A stretch of DNA of 62,080 nucleotides, taken from contig JAEYUC010000017.1 in NCBI GenBank assembly GCA_023433705.1, positions 1 to 62,080 on the forward strand. Direction: 5' to 3'. The stretch is from Pseudomonadota bacterium. Lineage in GTDB: Bacteria > Pseudomonadota > Gammaproteobacteria > Steroidobacterales > Steroidobacteraceae. The notes below the pieces were generated by a model. That model was not told the DNA's origin and made no database searches. It saw only the letters and a list, made by a program, of their open reading frames with translations. This document shows, piece by piece, positions 28,722 through 36,579 of the stretch. Each line of letters begins with the position of its first letter. Position 1 is the stretch's first letter. The position numbers and the translations under genes were made by a program.

Positions 28722-28810
28722 GGTGCCGGGTGAGAAATCGATGAGTTAGCGCCGCGTCGGCTGCCAGCACACCGACCTTTAGCTAACTCATCGATTTCTC
28801 ACCCGGCACC
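28722..28810 (+). repeat. 89-bp element with perfect 29-bp inverted repeat (type B)
   Basis: The left arm (28722-28750) and right arm (28782-28810) are exact reverse complements over 29 bases, separated by 31 bases. The arms begin ggtgccgggtgag. It starts 10 nt after the serC stop. There is no T-run after it, so a pure terminator is less likely than a short mobile or REP-like element, although in RNA it would form a very stable stem between serC and serA. Confidence 0.8.
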
Positions 28811-28819
28811 AACCAACAA

Positions 28820-28872
28820 CCGTCGGCAATAACGTCGGCGGCCCAGACGCGGTAGGGCAATAACGTCCACGC
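28820..28872 (+). promoter_or_regulatory. Tandem hairpin element before serA (two hairpins, AAUAAC loops)
   Basis: Hairpin 3 (28820-28841) pairs ccgtcggc with gtcggcgg around aataac. Compared with hairpin 1 its core pair G-C is swapped to C-G, a compensatory change. Hairpin 4 (28849-28872) has core gggc/gtcc, loop aataac, a small internal loop and outer stem gcg/cgc. Linker 7 nt and period 31 nt are identical to the serC element. Hairpin 4 ends directly before the AGGAG Shine-Dalgarno (28873-28877) of serA. Confidence 0.75.
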
Positions 28873-28883
28873 AGGAGCAAGCA

Positions 28884-30053
28884 ATGCGTTTCAAGATCCA
28901 GACCCTCAACAACATCAGCATCAAGGGGCTCGAGCGCCTGCCGCGCGAGCGCTTCGAGGTGGCCTCGGAGATCGGCAGCCCGGATGCCATCCTGGTCCGC
29001 TCGGCGGACATGCACAAACTCGCGCTGCCCGACAGCCTGCGCGCCGTGGGCCGCGCCGGCGCCGGCACCAACAACATCCCGGTGGAGGCGCTCAGCAAGC
29101 GCGGCATCCCGGTGTTCAACGCGCCCGGCGCGAACGCGAATGCCGTGAAGGAGCTCGTGCTCGCTGGCATGTTCCTCGCCGCGCGCAACATCACGCAGGC
29201 CTGGTCGTTTGCAAAGTCGCAGACCGGTGACGATCACGCGATCGACGTCGCGGTCGAGAAGGGCAAGAAGAACTTCGTCGGCTTCGAACTACCCGGCCGC
29301 ACGCTCGGTGTCATCGGCCTGGGCGCGATCGGCGTGGAAGTCGCGAACTCGGCCCTCGGCCTCGGCATGAAAGTGCTGGGTTACGACCCGCAGATCACCG
29401 TGCAGCGCGCCTGGCAGCTGTCCTCGAACGTCGAGCAGGCGCTGTCGCTCGACGACCTGTTCGTGCGCTCGGACGTGATCTCCGTGCACGTGCCGCTGAC
29501 GCCCGAGACCCGCGGCCTGGTCAGCGAGGCGCGCCTCAAGCTCATGCGCAAGAACGGCGTGATCCTGAACTTCGCGCGCGCCCCGATCGTGGACGAAAAG
29601 GCGGTCGTGGCCGCCCTCGACGACGGTCGGCTGCAGGGCTACGTGTGCGATTTTCCGACCAACGCCACCAAGGATCACCCGAAGATCGTGACGCTGCCGC
29701 ACCTCGGCGCCTCGACCAACGAGGCCGAGGACAACTGCGCGGTCATGGTCGCGGATACCGTCAAGGACTATCTCGAGAACGGCAACATCCGCAACAGCGT
29801 GAACTTCCCCGAAGTCGTGCTGCCGCGCGCGCCGAAGACCTCGCGCATCTGCATCGCCAACAGCAACGTCCCTAACATGGTGGGCCAGATCTCGACCGCG
29901 CTCGCGGGCGCCTCGCTCAACATCGCCGAGCTGCTGAACAAGTCCCGCGGCGAATACGCGTACACGCTGATCGATACCGACGGCGCCGTCGATTCGAACG
30001 TGATCGACAAGGTCCGCGCGATCACGGGCGTGCTGGCCGCGCGGGTGATATAA
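28884..30053 (+). CDS. serA: D-3-phosphoglycerate dehydrogenase (short ACT type)
   Basis: 389 residues. It oxidises 3-phosphoglycerate, the first step of serine synthesis. The NAD motif GVIGLGAIGVEVANSAL is present, with Asp in GYDPQ favouring NAD. The catalytic Arg is in NFARAP and the His in LPHLGAST. A C-terminal ACT domain (about 320-389, with NMVGQISTALAGASLNIAEL) suggests feedback control by an amino acid. It sits between serC and pheA, a place where most relatives have no gene. AGGAG 6 nt before the ATG, immediately after the tandem hairpin. Confidence 0.94.
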   Translation: MRFKIQTLNNISIKGLERLPRERFEVASEIGSPDAILVRSADMHKLALPDSLRAVGRAGAGTNNIPVEALSKRGIPVFNAPGANANAVKELVLAGMFLAARNITQAWSFAKSQTGDDHAIDVAVEKGKKNFVGFELPGRTLGVIGLGAIGVEVANSALGLGMKVLGYDPQITVQRAWQLSSNVEQALSLDDLFVRSDVISVHVPLTPETRGLVSEARLKLMRKNGVILNFARAPIVDEKAVVAALDDGRLQGYVCDFPTNATKDHPKIVTLPHLGASTNEAEDNCAVMVADTVKDYLENGNIRNSVNFPEVVLPRAPKTSRICIANSNVPNMVGQISTALAGASLNIAELLNKSRGEYAYTLIDTDGAVDSNVIDKVRAITGVLAARVI

Positions 30054-30060
30054 GAGGCGC

Positions 30061-31206
30061 ATGGCGAAGGCGAAAAAGAAGTCGACCAAGACACGCAAAC
30101 CTGCGAATCCGGCGGCCGCGGCGCCGCCGGATCTTTCCCGCCTGCGCGGGCAGATAGACGCCGTCGACGCGAAGATCCACGCGTTGCTGAACGACCGGGC
30201 GCGCCTCGCGCGCCAGGTCGGTGTTTCCAAGCACGCTGACGGTCACACCGTCGACTTCTACCGGCCCGAGCGCGAAGCCCAGGTGCTGCGCATGGCGCGC
30301 GAGCGGAACAAGGGTCCGCTGCGCACCGAGGAAATCCTGCGGCTGTTCCGCGAGATCATGTCCGCCTGCCTCGCGCAGGAGGAGCCGCTCAAGGTCGGTT
30401 ACCTCGGGCCCGAAGGCACGTTCTCGCAGACCGCGACCCTGAAGCACTTCGGTCATTCGGTGCGCGCGCTCGCGCTGTCATCCGTTGACGAGGTATTCCA
30501 CGAAGTCGAAGCAGGGCTCGCCGACTTCGGTGTGGTGCCGGTGGAGAACTCCACCGAAGGGTCGGTCAACCACACGCTCGACAGCCTGCTGGGCTCGCCG
30601 CTCAAGATCTGCGGCGAGGTGGAACTGCGCATCCACCAGTTCCTGATGGGCGGCATGGACCGCCTCGACCGTATCAAGCGCATCTGCAGCCATCCGCAGT
30701 CGCTCGCGCAATGCCGCGGCTGGCTCGATGAACATCTGCCCGGCGTGCCGCGGATTCCGGTCGCCAGCAACGCCGAAGGCGCGCGCCGCGCGCGCGACGA
30801 AGAGGGCACCGCGGCGATCGCCGGCGAAACCGCCGCCGACGTCTACGGCCTCAAACTACTGGCCACCGAGATCGAAGACCGCGACGACAACACCACGCGC
30901 TTTTTTGTAGTCGGACGGAAGCTGTTCCAGCCTTCCGGAGACGATCGCACCACCATCCTGTGCTCCGCGCTGCACACCGATTCGCCTGGCGCCTTGTTCC
31001 GGCTGCTCGAGCCGCTCGCCAAGCACAAGATCAGCCTCACGCGCATCGAGTCGCGGCCGTCGCGCCGCCAGAAGTGGGACTACGTGTTCTTCCTCGACAT
31101 CGAAGGTCACGCCGACGAGCCGCACGTGGTGAAGGCGCTGAAGGACCTGAAGAAACGCGCGTCGTTGTTCCGCGTGCTCGGGTCCTATCCACGCGCGGTT
31201 TCCTGA
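30061..31206 (+). CDS. pheA: Chorismate mutase / prephenate dehydratase (P-protein)
   Basis: 381 residues. The bifunctional enzyme converts chorismate to prephenate and then phenylpyruvate for phenylalanine. After a Lys-rich tail (1-20) comes the AroQ-type mutase (LRGQIDAVDAKIHALLNDRA; about 27-105), the dehydratase domain with GYLGPEGTFSQTA, PVENSTEGSVNHTL and the TRFF block (NTTRFFVVGR), and an ACT domain with LTRIESRPSRRQKWDYVFF for phenylalanine feedback. Starts 7 nt after serA, so it shares that transcript. Confidence 0.96.
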   Translation: MAKAKKKSTKTRKPANPAAAAPPDLSRLRGQIDAVDAKIHALLNDRARLARQVGVSKHADGHTVDFYRPEREAQVLRMARERNKGPLRTEEILRLFREIMSACLAQEEPLKVGYLGPEGTFSQTATLKHFGHSVRALALSSVDEVFHEVEAGLADFGVVPVENSTEGSVNHTLDSLLGSPLKICGEVELRIHQFLMGGMDRLDRIKRICSHPQSLAQCRGWLDEHLPGVPRIPVASNAEGARRARDEEGTAAIAGETAADVYGLKLLATEIEDRDDNTTRFFVVGRKLFQPSGDDRTTILCSALHTDSPGALFRLLEPLAKHKISLTRIESRPSRRQKWDYVFFLDIEGHADEPHVVKALKDLKKRASLFRVLGSYPRAVS

Positions 31207-31223
31207 TAAAGACAGGAAGTCCA

Positions 31224-32369
31224 ATGAGCCAGTCACCGCTGCATTACGACACGGGCAGACCTGGTGATCTGGCGGTCGACTGCGTCCGCACGCTCGCGCC
31301 CTACGTTCCCGGCAAACCCATCGAAGAGCTCGAGCGCGAGCTCGGCATCAAGGACATCATCAAGCTCGCCTCGAACGAGAACCCGTTCGGTCCGAGCCCA
31401 CGTGCGCTGGCCGCGATGCACGCCACTCTCGGCGACGCCTGGCTGTATCCCGATGGCAGCGGCCATCAGCTCAAACACGCGCTGGCGCGGAAGTTAGGGG
31501 TAGCGGCCGGGCAGATCACGCTCGGCAACGGCTCGAACGACGTGCTGGTGCTGCTCGCCGAGGCCTTCCTCAAGCCCGGACTTTCCTCCGTGTATTCGCA
31601 ATACGCGTTCGCGGTTTATCCCATCGCCGTGCAGGCGGCCGGCGCGACGGGCGTCGTGACCCCCGCGCTCGCGCCGGACTCGGCGATGCCGCTCGGACAC
31701 GACCTCGCCGCGATGAAGCGCGCGATCACCGACGAAACGCGCCTGGTATTCATCGCGAATCCCAACAACCCGACGGGCACCTATGTAACCGCCACGGAGC
31801 TGCGGCGATTCGTGAGCGAAGTGCCATCGCACGCGATCGTCGTGCTCGACGAGGCGTATTACGAATACGCAGGCGGACTCGACATCCAGAACGGCATTCC
31901 CTGGATCGCCGAATTCCCGAACCTCGTCGTGGTGCGCACCTTCTCCAAGGCCTATGGCCTCGCGGGATTACGGGTCGGGTACGCGGTGAGCCATCCCTCG
32001 GTCGCCGACATGCTCAACCGCGTGCGGCAGGCGTTCAACGTGTCTTCGGTGGCGCTCGCCGGGGCGACCGCCGCGCTCGAGGACGAGGCGCACGTGAGCG
32101 CCGCGGTGGCCGTCGCGGTCGCCGAACGCGCGCGCGTCGCCGCCGCGTTGAATGCCATGGGCACACCGACGATCCCGACCGCGGGCAACTTCCTGCTGCT
32201 CCATGCGGGTCCCGACGCGTTGCGCCGTTTCGATGCATTGCTGCGGGCCGGGATCATCGTGAGGCCCGTCGTGAACTATGGTTTGCGCGAGCACCTGCGC
32301 GTCACGCTCGGCACGGTGGAGCAGAACGACAGATTCCTGTCGGCCTGGCAGAGGATCTTGGTAGCCTGA
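31224..32369 (+). CDS. hisC: Histidinol-phosphate / aromatic aminotransferase
   Basis: 381 residues from ATG at 31224 with a GGAAG ribosome site. A PLP-dependent aminotransferase of the HisC2 group. IKLASNENPFGPSP binds substrate, FIANPNNPTGTYV and VVLDEAYYEYA hold the Asn and Asp of the active site, and the lysine is in TFSKAYGLAGLRVGY. In this operon position (after pheA) relatives often act on imidazole acetol phosphate and also on phenylpyruvate or 4-hydroxyphenylpyruvate, so an aromatic role is likely. The longer frame reaching to 30960 overlaps pheA and is not used. Confidence 0.94.
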   Translation: MSQSPLHYDTGRPGDLAVDCVRTLAPYVPGKPIEELERELGIKDIIKLASNENPFGPSPRALAAMHATLGDAWLYPDGSGHQLKHALARKLGVAAGQITLGNGSNDVLVLLAEAFLKPGLSSVYSQYAFAVYPIAVQAAGATGVVTPALAPDSAMPLGHDLAAMKRAITDETRLVFIANPNNPTGTYVTATELRRFVSEVPSHAIVVLDEAYYEYAGGLDIQNGIPWIAEFPNLVVVRTFSKAYGLAGLRVGYAVSHPSVADMLNRVRQAFNVSSVALAGATAALEDEAHVSAAVAVAVAERARVAAALNAMGTPTIPTAGNFLLLHAGPDALRRFDALLRAGIIVRPVVNYGLREHLRVTLGTVEQNDRFLSAWQRILVA

Positions 32370-32375
32370 AGCTCC

Positions 32376-33068
32376 ATGAGCCCTGCACAGATTTCCGCGC
32401 CCGTCGCGACCATCGACGGACCCTCCAGCTCTGGTAAGGGCACCATCAGCCGGATCGTCGCCGCCCGGGTGGGGTGGAACCTGCTCGACAGCGGTGCCTT
32501 GTACCGGCTGGTCGCATTGGGCGGATCGATCAAGGGAGTCGATCCGGACGACGTGGAAGGCCACGTTTCGATCGCGCGCCACATGAAGGTCGAGTTCGGG
32601 TCACCGACCGGCGAGGAGCGGGTCCTGCTCGATGGCCAGGACGTGACCGGGCGGATCCGGACCGAGGAAGCCGGGGCGGGCGCCTCCCGCGTGGCCGTCT
32701 GGCCGGCGGTCCGGGCGGCCCTTTTCGACCTGCAGCGCTCCTTCGCCAAATCGCCCGGCCTGGTGGCCGATGGGCGCGATATGGGCACGGTCATCTTCCC
32801 CGAGGCCCCCCTGAAGGTTTTTCTCACCGCCAGCGCCGAAGAACGGGCCCAAAGACGTCATAAGCAGTTGATGGCAAAGGGCTCCGCTGCTAGTCTTGCC
32901 GCCCTTTCGCGGGAGATCGCGGAGCGCGATCTGCGGGATTCGACCCGCCAGGTCGCCCCCCTCAAGCCCGCGCCGGACGCGCATCTACTCGACTCCACCG
33001 GATTGAGTATCGACGCCGTCGTCGAGCGAGTCCTCTCGCTCGGGCGCGAGCGAAATCTCTGGCCGTGA
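32376..33068 (+). CDS. cmk: Cytidylate kinase
   Basis: 230 residues. It phosphorylates CMP and dCMP. The P-loop is TIDGPSSSGKGTISRIVAARV (first 14-33), with LLDSGALYRLVAL for CMP binding and RDMGTVIFPEAPLKVFLTAS as the lid region; SAEERAQRRHKQL follows. Start ATG 6 nt after hisC. cmk-rpsA order is conserved in proteobacteria. Normally aroA precedes cmk in this supra-operon; here hisC does, and aroA is found after ihfB. Confidence 0.96.
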   Translation: MSPAQISAPVATIDGPSSSGKGTISRIVAARVGWNLLDSGALYRLVALGGSIKGVDPDDVEGHVSIARHMKVEFGSPTGEERVLLDGQDVTGRIRTEEAGAGASRVAVWPAVRAALFDLQRSFAKSPGLVADGRDMGTVIFPEAPLKVFLTASAEERAQRRHKQLMAKGSAASLAALSREIAERDLRDSTRQVAPLKPAPDAHLLDSTGLSIDAVVERVLSLGRERNLWP

Positions 33069-33176
33069 AAAGGAAGATAGGAAGCGGTTTGCACGCATAG
33101 CCGTTGCACATGGATGTGTAACGAACACTTCAACCTCGTCGGGACGGATTCCTGCGAGCGTCAATCGAGTACATAC

Positions 33177-34856
33177 ATGACTGAATCTTTTGCCCAGCTC
33201 TTCGAACAGAGCCTAGCTAACCAGCGCATCCGCCCCGGCATGATCCTCTCCGGCCTCGTCGTCGACGTAGGCAGTGACATGGTCGTCGTCAACGTGGGCC
33301 TCAAGTCCGAAGCGGTGATCCCGCTCGAGCAATTCAAGAACGAAAAGGGCGAGATCGAAGTCAAGCCCGGCGACACCGTCGAGGTGGCGCTCGACGCGAT
33401 GGAAGACGGCAGCGGTGAGACGCGCCTGTCGCGCGAGAAGGCCAAGCGTGCCCGCACCTGGACCCGTCTCGAAGAGTCGTTCAACAAGTCCGAGATCGTC
33501 ACCGGCACCATTACCGGTCGCGTGAAGGGTGGTTTCACCGTCGAGATCGACAACGTCCGCGCGTTCCTGCCGGGCTCGCTCGTCGACGTGCGCCCCGTGC
33601 GCGACATCGCCTACCTCGAAGGCAAGTCCCTCGAGTTCAAGGTCATCAAGCTCGACCAGAAGCGCAACAATGTTGTCGTTTCCCGTCGCGCGGTCGTCGA
33701 GCAGGAGTTCTCCGCCGAGCGCAGCGCGCTCATGGACAACCTGCAGGAAGGCACCGTGCTCAAGGGCACGGTCAAGAATCTCACCGACTACGGCGCGTTC
33801 GTGGACCTCGGTGGCATCGACGGCCTGCTGCACATCACCGACATGGCGTGGAAGCGCGTCAAGCATCCGTCGGAAGTGGTCAAAGTCGGCGACGAGATCG
33901 ACGTCCGCATCCTCAAGTTCGACCGCGAGCGTTCGCGTGTCTCGCTGGGCCTCAAGCAGCTCGGCGCGGATCCGTGGGAGAACATCGCCCGCCGTTACCC
34001 GCCCAACACGCGAGTGTTCGGCAAGGTCACGAACATCGCCGACTACGGCGCGTTCGTGGAGATCGAGGACGGCGTCGAAGGCCTGGTCCACGTGTCCGAA
34101 ATGGACTGGACCAACAAGAACGTCAACCCGGCCAAGGTCGTGCACTCGGGCCAGGAAGTCGAAGTCATGGTGCTCGACGTGGATGAAGAGCGTCGTCGCA
34201 TTTCGCTCGGCCTCAAGCAGTGCAAGCAGAACCCGTGGAAGGAGTTCGCCGAGAACTACAACCGCGGCGACAAGGTGTCGGGCCAGATCAAGTCCATCAC
34301 CGACTTCGGCGTGTTCATCGGTCTGTCCGGCAACATCGACGGTCTCGTGCACCTGTCCGATCTTTCGTGGGACGTGCCCGGCGAAGAAGCCGTGCGCAAC
34401 TACCAGAAGGGCCAGCAAGTCGAGGCCATGGTGCTGTCGATCGATCCGGAGCGTGAGCGCATCTCGCTCGGCATCAAGCAGCTCGCGCAGGATCCGTTCA
34501 GCGAGTGGATCGCGACGAATCCGAAGGGCACCATCGTCAAGGGAACGGTCAAGGAAGTGGACGCGCGCGCCGCGGTCATCGACCTGGGCAATGGCATCGA
34601 AGGCCAGCTGCGTTCCTCCGAGCTCGCACGCGACCGCGTCGAAGACGCGCGCACCGTGCTCAAGGTCGGCGACGAGATCGAAGCCAAGTTCACCGGCGTC
34701 GACCGCAAGACCCGCACGATCGCGCTGTCGATCAAGGCCAAGGAAATGCACGAGGAGGCGGAAGCCGTCTCGAGCTACCGTTCCGAGCAGGGCTCGAGCA
34801 GCGGCACGAGCCTCGGCGACCTGCTCAAGGAGCAGATCGGTGGCGGAGACCGGTAA
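33177..34856 (+). CDS. rpsA: 30S ribosomal protein S1
   Basis: 559 residues, full length, with six S1 domains. S1 unwinds and delivers mRNA to the 30S subunit. The start ATG at 33177 gives MTESFAQLFEQSL, the canonical beginning. Repeated VKGTVKNLTDYGAFVDLGG and GKVTNIADYGAFVEI units are visible. The region before ATG has no recognisable Shine-Dalgarno, as in E. coli rpsA, whose leader folds into hairpins and is repressed by S1 itself; the same control can be expected. The upstream 108 nt hold no gene. Confidence 0.98.
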   Translation: MTESFAQLFEQSLANQRIRPGMILSGLVVDVGSDMVVVNVGLKSEAVIPLEQFKNEKGEIEVKPGDTVEVALDAMEDGSGETRLSREKAKRARTWTRLEESFNKSEIVTGTITGRVKGGFTVEIDNVRAFLPGSLVDVRPVRDIAYLEGKSLEFKVIKLDQKRNNVVVSRRAVVEQEFSAERSALMDNLQEGTVLKGTVKNLTDYGAFVDLGGIDGLLHITDMAWKRVKHPSEVVKVGDEIDVRILKFDRERSRVSLGLKQLGADPWENIARRYPPNTRVFGKVTNIADYGAFVEIEDGVEGLVHVSEMDWTNKNVNPAKVVHSGQEVEVMVLDVDEERRRISLGLKQCKQNPWKEFAENYNRGDKVSGQIKSITDFGVFIGLSGNIDGLVHLSDLSWDVPGEEAVRNYQKGQQVEAMVLSIDPERERISLGIKQLAQDPFSEWIATNPKGTIVKGTVKEVDARAAVIDLGNGIEGQLRSSELARDRVEDARTVLKVGDEIEAKFTGVDRKTRTIALSIKAKEMHEEAEAVSSYRSEQGSSSGTSLGDLLKEQIGGGDR

Positions 34857-34889
34857 TAGCTAGCCTCGATAACAACAACAGGTAGGCCC

Positions 34890-35192
34890 ATGACCAAGTC
34901 CGAGCTCATCGAAATCATCACGGCAAAACAGAAACATCTGCCAGCCAAGGATGTGGAGCTCGCGCTCAAGCAGATCCTCGAGATCATGAGCGATGCCCTG
35001 TCGGCGGGAGATCGCATCGAGATACGCGGCTTCGGCTCGTTCTCGCTGCACTTCCGGCCGCCGCGGCAGGGCCGGAATCCCAAGACCGGAGAGGCGGTGG
35101 CGCTCTCCGGCAAGTACGTGCCGCATTTCAAGCCGGGCAAGGACCTGCGCGAGCGCGTGAACGACGGGGCCGACAGGCCCATTCGTGATTGA
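34890..35192 (+). CDS. ihfB: Integration host factor subunit beta
   Basis: 100 residues. IHF-beta pairs with IHF-alpha to bend DNA by about 160 degrees, and IHF is important for sigma-54 promoters such as those in the flagellar cluster downstream. The start MTKSELIEIITAKQ, the core RIEIRGFGSFSLHFRPPRQG and the arm GRNPKTGEAV are typical. It follows rpsA after 33 nt. The TGA overlaps a TTG start of aroA. Confidence 0.97.
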   Translation: MTKSELIEIITAKQKHLPAKDVELALKQILEIMSDALSAGDRIEIRGFGSFSLHFRPPRQGRNPKTGEAVALSGKYVPHFKPGKDLRERVNDGADRPIRD

Positions 35193-36508
35193 TCGCCCAA
35201 ACTAACTACCCGGCCACGCTCCTGCTGGAGCCGTGGCCGGGCGGTTTCTCCCGTTTCGAGACACCCCTGCCGGGCAGCAAGTCCCTGACGCTGCGCGACT
35301 GCGCGATCGCGGCGCTCGCCAACGGCACCAGCACCATCCGTTATCCCGGAGAAGCCGACGATTACTGGCGCATGAAGGACTGCCTGCGCCGGCTCGGCAT
35401 CGGCGTGGACGATTCGCGCGAAGACCAGGTGATCGTCACCGGACGCGGCGGCCAGTTCGCCGGCGGCGCGGTGACGCTCGACGTCGGCCAGAGCGCCGTG
35501 ACCACGCGCCTGATGCTCGCGTTCGCGGCGTTGCGGCCCGACCAGACCCGCATCGATGGCCACATATCGATGCAGAAACGCCCCAACAAGGACCTGGTGG
35601 ACGCGCTGCGCGCGCTCGGCGCGACGCTCGAATCCACCAACGACGGCTACCTGCCGACGACGGTGTCGGGGACGCGCGCGCTGCGCGGTCCCGCGCGAGT
35701 TTCCGGCACGATCTCGAGTCAGTACCTCACGAGCCTGCTGATCATCGCGCCGCTCATCGAAGGCGGCCTCACGATCGAAGTCGAAGGCGACCTGACCAGC
35801 AAGCCATATCTCGATCTCACGCTCGACGAGATGCGCAAGTTCGGCGTCGAAGTCGAGAACCGGCAATACCGAATGCTCGTCGTGCGGCCGCAGGCCTATC
35901 GGGCCGGCGAGATTCCCGTCGAAGGTGATGCTTCGGCGGCTTCCTATTTCGCCGCGCTGGCGCTGCTGCACGGCCGCCGCATCACGTTGACCAATCTCGG
36001 ATCCGGCACGCGGCAGGGCGACTACGCGTTCTTCGGCCTGTGCGAAAAACTCGGCGCGCGCGTCGAACGATTGCCCGGCCGCACGGTGATCGAGGGGCCC
36101 GCTTCCCTGGTCCCGGGCTTCGACGGCCCGGTGGACATGACCACGATGCCCGACGTGGCGCCGACCCTGATGATGATCGCGCCGTTCCTGGCGCGGCCCA
36201 CGCGGATCACCGGTCTCGCGACGCTGCGCGTGAAGGAGTGCGACCGCATCGAGGCACCGACGCGCGAGCTACGCAAGCTGGGCGTGGAAGTGGAGGAAGG
36301 GCCGGACTTCATGGTGATCCAGCCGCTGAGCGCGGCCGCCAAAGCGCGACGATCGGTCGTGGATATCGAGACCTATCACGACCACCGCATCGCGATGTCC
36401 TTCGGCGTACTCGGCTCGAAGCTCCCCGGCCTGCGGATCCTCGATCCCGGATGCGTCGCCAAGACCTACCCGAACTATTGGCGCGACTGGCAGTTGGCCA
36501 GGGGCTGA
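35189..36508 (+). CDS. aroA: 3-phosphoshikimate 1-carboxyvinyltransferase (EPSP synthase) with unusual PEP loop
   Basis: 439 residues from a TTG start overlapping the ihfB stop. The enzyme joins PEP to shikimate-3-phosphate. Most catalytic positions are kept: LPGSKSLTLR, KRP, TISSQYLTSLL, PDVAPT, RVKECDR, YHDHR and AKTYPNYW. The usual PEP/glyphosate loop GNAGTxxR is GQSAVTTR at 100-107, so Asn-Ala-Gly-Thr becomes Gln-Ser-Ala-Val. Gly to Ala at the middle position is known to lower glyphosate binding in other AroA proteins. The gene normally lies upstream of cmk; here it is downstream of ihfB. The start codon is weakly supported. Confidence 0.88.
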   Translation: MIAQTNYPATLLLEPWPGGFSRFETPLPGSKSLTLRDCAIAALANGTSTIRYPGEADDYWRMKDCLRRLGIGVDDSREDQVIVTGRGGQFAGGAVTLDVGQSAVTTRLMLAFAALRPDQTRIDGHISMQKRPNKDLVDALRALGATLESTNDGYLPTTVSGTRALRGPARVSGTISSQYLTSLLIIAPLIEGGLTIEVEGDLTSKPYLDLTLDEMRKFGVEVENRQYRMLVVRPQAYRAGEIPVEGDASAASYFAALALLHGRRITLTNLGSGTRQGDYAFFGLCEKLGARVERLPGRTVIEGPASLVPGFDGPVDMTTMPDVAPTLMMIAPFLARPTRITGLATLRVKECDRIEAPTRELRKLGVEVEEGPDFMVIQPLSAAAKARRSVVDIETYHDHRIAMSFGVLGSKLPGLRILDPGCVAKTYPNYWRDWQLARG

Positions 36509-36513
36509 TCCCC

Positions 36514-36549
36514 ATCTTCACGCCTTCGAAGCGACGGCGTCCGGAAGAT
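36514..36549 (+). repeat. Imperfect hairpin between aroA and lapB, possible decayed inverted repeat
   Basis: The arms atcttc-acgcc and ggcgt-ccg-gaagat pair over 11 positions with a 3-nt bulge. The flanks extend as ggggctgatcccc on the left and the complement of ggggaccagacc on the right, resembling the GGGGACAGAT end of the 4610-4730 element. No T-run. It could be an old element or a weak aroA terminator. Confidence 0.35.
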
Positions 36550-36579
36550 TTGGTCTGGTCCCCGTGATAATTTGACCCC

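Noticed and set aside
33213..34751. A 512-codon open frame antisense to rpsA
   Set aside because: Mirror of rpsA repeats; rich in Asp/His/Val without domains.
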